Part shown: piece after piece, positions 58,872 through 64,000 of the stretch
How the letters are laid out: each line of letters opens with the position of its first letter
Numbering within the stretch: position 1 is the stretch's first letter
Assembly (NCBI GenBank): GCA_035378985.1
Contig: DAOSUR010000003.1
Span: forward strand, 1-64,000
Direction: 5' to 3'
Length of the DNA: 64,000 nucleotides
Source: Anaerohalosphaeraceae bacterium
GTDB taxonomy: Bacteria; Planctomycetota; Phycisphaerae; Sedimentisphaerales; Anaerohalosphaeraceae
Notes under the pieces: model-generated
Databases searched by the model: none
Told to the model about the DNA's origin: nothing
What the model saw: the letters and a program-made list of their open reading frames with translations, nothing else
Translations under genes and position numbers: made by a program

Positions 58872-61800
58872 CTATTGCAAAATCAGCCAGTTGTCTGCCA
58901 GCTCGGCCAAATCCGCCAGATCCACCCAGCCGTCCCCGCCCGTCGGCGCAATATCCGCCGACACCTCATTCGGCTCCCTTAGCCACTGACCCGACAAAAT
59001 TGAAAAGTCCTCCAAATCCACCAGACCCGACCGATTCAAGTCCGCCAAATTATACCGCCGAATAAACTCCACATAATTCAGCGACACCAGCGAGTCCGCC
59101 AGGTAAAACCGCAGCAGACGATTCTCACCCCCCGGCAGATACACCCCCTCAATCACCGCATCCTGCCAGGCACTCCAGCCCCCCGTCCGCGCCAGCGGAA
59201 AACTCGCCAAAACCTGTCCCGTCTCCCCGTCCAGCAGCTGCATCGACTGCACCGCATAATTGGTGGTGTACCGAACCCGAAGGGCATACAGCCCTGCCTG
59301 AGCCGAACAGGTATATTCCATCCACTCGCCCGTCGTCATATACACCCCGTACCCCGCCCCGCCGTCCGAAATGGCCAAAATGTCCACATCCACATCTGTC
59401 CGGTAAGACCCGTAGCTGTTGCCGCCAGTGGTGTCAAAATACGAAATCCCCTGCCCGCCGATGTCAAAATCCTCAAACTGAACAATCCCAGGCAGAACAA
59501 TCGGGGTCCCCTGATACGGAAGACGGCTTTGGAAGTCTATCCAGTTGACCCGATAACCGCTTCCGACAAACTCAAGTTTTAAGACCGCACTTGCTTTCTC
59601 CTGCAGGGCAACAGACGGCACAACCACATTCTGCCAGGCATCCAGGGAACCGGTATTCGGCACATCCACCGTCGCCAGCAGGGCATCATCCAGCCACACC
59701 CGAATCTGCCCGCCGCTCTGCATCGAGGCCAATCGCACATACAAATCCTTCACGGCCGCACTGCTGCTGACGGTATAAGTGAGCCATTCACCGGTTTCAA
59801 TCGAATCCACCGCATAACCGGCGACACTGTCCGTAATCGAAACAATATCCACCGACTCGTATATTCGATATGCTCCACCTGAATTGCCAACCGTTGTATC
59901 CGCATAGGCATATCCGGGACCGCCAAAGTCAAAGTTCTCTACCTCCACCCGACCCGGCAAAACGGCCGCCGTTCCGTTCCACGGCGACTGCTGCTTGCGA
60001 ATCTCAACCCAATTAACCTCAAGACCGGCCGACGGAAAACTCAGTTCCAGCACTCGCCAGGCCCCCGCTTCCAGCGGCAAATCATTCAGCATAAATGTCC
60101 CAAACGTATCCGGAGAGCCCGTGCTGTTGACCGAAATCGTCCCCAGCACCGCATTGTCCAGCTTCACAGTTACCGGAATATTGTTCCCAATCGCGGACGC
60201 CCGCAGATACAGACAGTACAATCCGGATTCCGTCACATTCACCGTATAGCGGAGCCATTCTCCCGCTGCAATGTTCGTCACGGCATATTCGCTGCCGTAA
60301 TCCGAAATGCTTCGAATATCCACATCCCCGTCCGTCCGGAACGCTCCGCCGCTGTTGCCCACCGTCGTATCATAATAAGCCGCTCCCGACTGCCCGAGGT
60401 CATATTGTTCGGCTTCAATCCGTCCGGGAATCACAGCCGGCTGACTGCTGTAGGGACGGCTGCCCCCGGAGGCATATAAGGCCGCCGCCTCACTGGTCGT
60501 CACCGCATAATCATAAATCCGCACATCATCCAGCAGTCCCTGATAATAGGCATCCGCCGTCCAGTTGCTCCGCCCGACGTAATTCGCCGTCCGTATCGCA
60601 CTCTGCGGAATGCTTGTCGTCGCCGTCAGAATCAGCTGACCATTCTTGTAAATCTTCACATTGTTAGAGGAACGTTTGCTGATGCTCACAACGAAATGCT
60701 GCCAGACATTCAGTTCCAGCGCATTGGCCGCGCGAACCGCTGTCCCGCCTGCGGATCCGTTAAAAACCTGCACAAACAGGTCATTGGTTGTGCCGTAACG
60801 CCCCACGATAATATTATCAGCGTTCGGCCCGCTGCCCAAATCCACAAAACGAGCATAATTCTTCACCGCTGTCGGATATGCCCAGAACGAAACGGAAAAC
60901 CCGTTGTCAAATTCATAAAAACCGCTCGGAAGCTGAATATAGTCATCCGTCCCGTCAAACTGAAGAGCCTGTCCCAGAACACCGGAGACACTGTTTGACG
61001 CAAAATTCAGCCCGCCCGTCAGGGTTCCGTACCGTCCCTTCCCGGACAGGTCGCCGGCCGTTGTCCCTGTCTGCTCATCCAGCCGATAATACCCGATACA
61101 CTCAAAATTGATGTCCAGAGAGTTCGCCATCGGCGGCAGATGATTGCTGTAGACTACTCCCGCCGGTGTCAGGGCTCCGTCCACAATCATTTCCCGATTG
61201 GTGCACCACTGATAAATCGCATACCGCTCCACATACGGCAGACTGGCCATTCGGGTTGTCAGCTCATCAATCTTGGCGGCATTCTCTTCATAGGTCGGAT
61301 GCGGAGTCGTCCAGTTGCATCCGTTATTGAATTCGGTAATCCACAGCGGCCGTCCCGTCCGCTGATGAATCCCGCGCAGCCAGCTTTCCAGTTGGTCCGC
61401 CGTCCAGTTGTTCTTATAATAATGAACTGCCACAAAATCCACCCGCAGCCCCAGTGCATCCGCCTGGTCGATGAAATCATACAGCCAGCTTAAGCCGCCG
61501 TCGCTCGGCGCCGGCGACCCCAGCCGAAGCCCCGAGGCCGTCAGATTCGGCCATGCGTCAATCACCTGCTGGACCGTCATATTCGCCTGATCTTCTTTAT
61601 CCGGCTCATTAAAGGCCAATACATGGGTGGAGTTCTGCTTGCTGTTGATATTTGAATAACTGTTCCAGTTGGCATTGTGCCGCATCGGCACGTACTCCAT
61701 ATCCAGCGTCGAGGTCGCCACGTTGTCCCAGTCATACCGCCAGGTACAGCTGACCATCGCCGCATCCGTCGCACTGCCGCACCAGCCCTTCTTCGAAGGC

Positions 61801-63215
61801 CACCGCCACGGAAACACCCGCACAAACGATACATCATTTTCCAAATCCGCCGGCATCACCCCTATCCACAGGTCCGCATCCTTAGCAACATAGACCCGGC
61901 TGGGGCCTGTCCCGTCGTCATTGGCCGCAAAGGTTGCCATATACCCTCGCTTGAGCCGGAACGAACGGATATTGTTGTTCATCGCCCCCAGCTGCGTCGA
62001 ACGGTAATACGTATAATTGCCCAGATTTACGGAGCTGCCGGTGAAATTCACATTGCTGAACACCTGCAGGGCCTGATATGTTGTCGAATGCGGGATAACC
62101 ACGGTTCCCTCTTCGTATTCAACAATCCGAATATTTGTATTCAGAACGGCAGCCGCTCCATTCACCTTAATTTGATTCAGGTAGGTTGACGTATTTACAG
62201 CAGACGGCTTGAGCGAATCAAAAAACAGCCAGGCATCCGAAGAATTCAGGTGCACCGTACTGTTTGTCAAAGGACTGCTCGAACCGGTCAAATGCAGCTC
62301 CGAAGTGCCTGTCATATAGACCGTCGCATTGCTTAAAGCGCCATAGGTCTGAATACTGTTGTCAATATAGATTTCAGACGGAAGAACCGTCAGCATTCCG
62401 CTGCTCTGGTCAAATTGATAGGTAACTCCATTGGCACTCTTTTCCCAAACGCCGCCGCCTTTATTCGTAAAACCAATTACAGTAAACGTAGAACCAAACG
62501 TTCGATTCGAGGCACTGACAATCGTCCAGCTGTCTCCCGCATTAGTCCCCGCCCCGCTCAAATTAAATGCAAAATCCCCATTTAAAACAGTTTGAGCACC
62601 GGTTCCGGAAATGCTGTTGCAAACCCCACTGGCCCCGATTACAAAATTCAGCACGGCATTATCCGCCAGAACAAACCGTCCGTTGTTAACGATGCTTCCC
62701 GTGAACGTATTGGCGGATGAATAAAACGTGAGTGTCCGTCCATCCCCATCCGAACCGGGATTCGTAATTTTCGCACTGCCGCTGATGGCTGCATAGACAT
62801 TCACCGGTCCCTGCTTGGCATACATCATCGAATCGGCTGCAATATGAATGTTCCCGTACAAATTGCAGACATCGGCCGTCCCATTCCGATGGTCAATAAT
62901 TGTTCCCCCATTGCCGATGAGATTATTCACCGTGATGCTGCCGGTCGAGCCGGTCCCTTTGTACATCAGAATCCCGCCGGTGTTAATGGTCAGCGAATTG
63001 CCGCCGAAAACATAACTGCCTCCGTCCGGCGGGGTGCGCAGCTGAGCAATGCTCACCACATAATCATTGCCCGCGCTCGGCGGCTGACCGTTGCTCCAGT
63101 TCAGCCCGCTGTTAAAAGAAGACTGCCCAATCGCATCCCCCGCAACCAATGTAATCGTGGCGGAAAAAACGGGTACCGTCCAAAAAACCGCTGCCAGCAA
63201 AATGATTTTTTTCAT
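58872..63215 (-). CDS. Secreted GH128-like glycoside hydrolase with LamG, three CBM6 and dockerin
   Basis: 1,447 aa. Signal peptide MKKIILLAAVFWTVPVFS; an autotransporter-type passenger region with Gly/Asn/Thr-rich beta-strands (about 20-280, GSITVNNLIGNGGTI, ITNPGSDGDGRTLTFYSS). A GH128/Asl1-like TIM-barrel spans about 450-690, with the probable acid/base Glu in LAFNEPDKED (about 537) and nucleophile Glu in LWITEFNNGC (about 627). LamG (about 705-910, DDYIQLPSGFYEFDNGF), three CBM6 (from about 930, 1085 and 1238) and a dockerin-like tail. The family suggests an endo-beta-1,3-glucanase. SD AGGGG; a strong promoter lies 174 nt upstream. Stop TAG. Confidence 0.87.
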   Translation of the reverse strand: MKKIILLAAVFWTVPVFSATITLVAGDAIGQSSFNSGLNWSNGQPPSAGNDYVVSIAQLRTPPDGGSYVFGGNSLTINTGGILMYKGTGSTGSITVNNLIGNGGTIIDHRNGTADVCNLYGNIHIAADSMMYAKQGPVNVYAAISGSAKITNPGSDGDGRTLTFYSSANTFTGSIVNNGRFVLADNAVLNFVIGASGVCNSISGTGAQTVLNGDFAFNLSGAGTNAGDSWTIVSASNRTFGSTFTVIGFTNKGGGVWEKSANGVTYQFDQSSGMLTVLPSEIYIDNSIQTYGALSNATVYMTGTSELHLTGSSSPLTNSTVHLNSSDAWLFFDSLKPSAVNTSTYLNQIKVNGAAAVLNTNIRIVEYEEGTVVIPHSTTYQALQVFSNVNFTGSSVNLGNYTYYRSTQLGAMNNNIRSFRLKRGYMATFAANDDGTGPSRVYVAKDADLWIGVMPADLENDVSFVRVFPWRWPSKKGWCGSATDAAMVSCTWRYDWDNVATSTLDMEYVPMRHNANWNSYSNINSKQNSTHVLAFNEPDKEDQANMTVQQVIDAWPNLTASGLRLGSPAPSDGGLSWLYDFIDQADALGLRVDFVAVHYYKNNWTADQLESWLRGIHQRTGRPLWITEFNNGCNWTTPHPTYEENAAKIDELTTRMASLPYVERYAIYQWCTNREMIVDGALTPAGVVYSNHLPPMANSLDINFECIGYYRLDEQTGTTAGDLSGKGRYGTLTGGLNFASNSVSGVLGQALQFDGTDDYIQLPSGFYEFDNGFSVSFWAYPTAVKNYARFVDLGSGPNADNIIVGRYGTTNDLFVQVFNGSAGGTAVRAANALELNVWQHFVVSISKRSSNNVKIYKNGQLILTATTSIPQSAIRTANYVGRSNWTADAYYQGLLDDVRIYDYAVTTSEAAALYASGGSRPYSSQPAVIPGRIEAEQYDLGQSGAAYYDTTVGNSGGAFRTDGDVDIRSISDYGSEYAVTNIAAGEWLRYTVNVTESGLYCLYLRASAIGNNIPVTVKLDNAVLGTISVNSTGSPDTFGTFMLNDLPLEAGAWRVLELSFPSAGLEVNWVEIRKQQSPWNGTAAVLPGRVEVENFDFGGPGYAYADTTVGNSGGAYRIYESVDIVSITDSVAGYAVDSIETGEWLTYTVSSSAAVKDLYVRLASMQSGGQIRVWLDDALLATVDVPNTGSLDAWQNVVVPSVALQEKASAVLKLEFVGSGYRVNWIDFQSRLPYQGTPIVLPGIVQFEDFDIGGQGISYFDTTGGNSYGSYRTDVDVDILAISDGGAGYGVYMTTGEWMEYTCSAQAGLYALRVRYTTNYAVQSMQLLDGETGQVLASFPLARTGGWSAWQDAVIEGVYLPGGENRLLRFYLADSLVSLNYVEFIRRYNLADLNRSGLVDLEDFSILSGQWLREPNEVSADIAPTGGDGWVDLADLAELADNWLILQ
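58881..59700. repeat. 820-bp direct repeat, copy B (CBM6-dockerin block)
   Basis: Second copy of the block at 55609-56428, here forming the end of CBM6 number 2, CBM6 number 3 and the dockerin-like tail of the GH128-like protein. The two copies lie in tandem on the same strand, in frame with different catalytic domains. Confidence 0.93.
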
Positions 63216-63258
63216 AATTCCCCTCTAAAAATCCTCTCCTTGGTTTCCATCCGGGTAT

Positions 63259-63275
63259 GAGAGACTGAATCTCTC
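63259..63275 (-). promoter_or_regulatory. Leader hairpin upstream of the GH128-like gene
   Basis: GAGAGA - 5-nt loop - TCTCTC in the leader of the transcript, about 45 nt before ATG 63215. No T-run follows; possible mRNA stabiliser or regulator, weakly supported. Confidence 0.35.
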
Positions 63276-63388
63276 AAACAAAACCAGCCCCCATAGTCAG
63301 AAAGCGAATTGAACATTTCTTTCAGAAAAGACTTTTCTTTTAGACCCCCATTTCTTCAACTTAAGACTTAAATAAATCATTTTGTATC

Positions 63389-63417
63389 ATTATAGCACAC
63401 TTCCTTCACTTCAGCAA
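63389..63417 (-). promoter_or_regulatory. Sigma-70 promoter of the GH128-like gene (and perhaps the locus)
   Basis: Minus strand: TTGCTG (63417-63412), 17-bp spacer, TATAAT (63394-63389). The same architecture and -35 (TTGCTN) as the 6S RNA promoter. The leader would be about 165 nt long. Confidence 0.72.
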
Positions 63418-63431
63418 GCCGCAACTGAAAC

Positions 63432-63470
63432 AAAAAAAAGGCAGGCAGAGTCCATTTTGCTCCGCCTGCC
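63432..63470 (-). terminator. Terminator of the partial LamG/dockerin gene
   Basis: Stem GGCAGGCGGAG / CTCTGCCTGCC (11 bp, one mismatch) with a 9-nt loop, followed on the minus strand by eight T; 14 nt after the stop codon. Confidence 0.86.
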
Positions 63471-63484
63471 TCTTTTATAAACTT

Positions 63485-64000
63485 TTACCGGCAATCCGGA
63501 TACAGACCGCAGGCCAGCCAATTTTGAACAAACACAGCAAGGTCCGCTAAATCCACCCGGCAATATGAATCAATCGTGTTGACAAAGTTGTACGCATTGC
63601 CCGTGAAGGAAGGCGTCAAACAGGGTTTCAGACCTGTCTTATCCACATACTCCTGCGCAATCACTGTGCCTGAAACAGGATAGTTATACACTCGGAGATT
63701 GTCGATGGCTCCGCCTAAGAAGTTCGTCAAAATGGTCCGGTCCGCGGCTGTCCGACTGGCGCCAATCAGCAACCCTCGCTGCCACGGCAGATACTGGTCC
63801 GGCTTGCCGCCGGTTACAGAAGCCACCTGCTCGCCGTCCACGTAAATCTGGACAAACTCCCCTTCTTTCCAGGAAGCCCCGACCAAATGCCACCGGCCGT
63901 CATAGAGATTGAATCCGGTCATCCCCGGGCGACCCTCCGCTGTACCGATTTCCTGATATTCCTGCTGGAGACCTTCACCGCGGATGTTCAGCCGAGCATT
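63485..64000 (-). CDS. Secreted LamG/dockerin-like protein, 5' part off the window
   Basis: Only the C-terminal 171 residues are in the window; the frame is open to the right edge (NARLNIRGEGLQQEYQEIG), so the ATG at 63922 is internal. LamG/concanavalin-like strands NLYDGRWHLVGASWKEGEF, VDGEQVASVTGG, LLIGASRT and GAIDNLRVYNYPVS are followed by a dockerin-like half motif SYCRVDLADLAVFVQNWLAC. The next unit of the secreted-enzyme locus, with its own terminator. Confidence 0.85.
   Translation of the reverse strand, partial: NARLNIRGEGLQQEYQEIGTAEGRPGMTGFNLYDGRWHLVGASWKEGEFVQIYVDGEQVASVTGGKPDQYLPWQRGLLIGASRTAADRTILTNFLGGAIDNLRVYNYPVSGTVIAQEYVDKTGLKPCLTPSFTGNAYNFVNTIDSYCRVDLADLAVFVQNWLACGLYPDCR

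Overview
The window looks like chromosomal DNA of a Planctomycetota bacterium, most likely class Phycisphaerae (Sedimentisphaerales-like). That assignment is inferred from several features: very large secreted proteins ending in dockerin-like DLxxLAxLAxxWL motifs, CBM6/LamG/fibronectin-type modules, recurrent 'PPTPNPxxW' domains, a subtilase/beta-helix protein of about 4,000 residues, an ECF-sigma-like protein with a membrane anchor, and a GldA/F/G-type ABC system. Base composition is moderate GC with AT-rich intergenic stretches, and SD sequences of the AGGAG/AAGGG type are common.

Layout. (1) 1-2.3 kb, minus: a cysteine-synthesis operon, Rrf2 regulator - cysK - serine acetyltransferase (cut by the window edge). 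(2) 2.4-5 kb, plus: exonuclease III and a 514-aa protein with an embedded HPr-like segment. (3) 5-9.6 kb, minus: ABC ATPase - permease - GldG-like - DUF4340 operon. (4) 9.9-21.9 kb, minus: one gene for a 3,987-aa secreted subtilase/beta-helix/dockerin protein with its own terminator. (5) 22.3-25.6 kb, plus: aroA and a DUF4914-type P-loop protein. (6) 25.6-30.15 kb: an accessory patch holding a 6S RNA candidate (minus) with a clear promoter, two decayed fibronectin-III genes, a lineage-specific membrane protein, a DUF805-like gene broken by an amber codon, a 21-bp tandem repeat array, a truncated tyrosine recombinase and two tRNA genes that mark its edge. (7) 30.2-38 kb, minus: the sigma-like/TM/HEAT protein, a small secreted protein, a thioesterase, clpC, a coiled-coil protein and a YgiQ-type radical SAM protein. 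(8) 38-46.5 kb, plus: two tRNAs, a FabZ-ACP-FabZ-KAS-KAS operon, serS, and comEC split by an in-frame TAG. (9) 46.5-53.6 kb: OmpA lipoprotein, prepilin peptidase, argG, fused aroD-aroE, a redoxin, an M14 peptidase and a NUDIX hydrolase. (10) 53.7-64 kb, minus: a secreted carbohydrate/protein-degradation locus: alginate-lyase-like, gingipain-like C25 peptidase, GH128-like glycanase, and the 3' end of a LamG/dockerin protein.

How it fits together. Housekeeping genes (amino-acid, fatty-acid and tRNA functions, ClpC, 6S RNA) are interleaved with a large investment in secreted polymer-degrading or adhesive proteins. The C25 and GH128-like genes share an 820-bp direct repeat with no difference that I found, carrying the C-terminal CBM6-dockerin block. 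This is a recent duplication or gene conversion that swaps the same targeting module between different catalytic domains.

Limits: all family names come from motif recognition by eye; no database or folding program was run. TAG is used as an ordinary stop by at least three intact genes here, so the two in-frame TAGs are treated as nonsense mutations rather than recoding.
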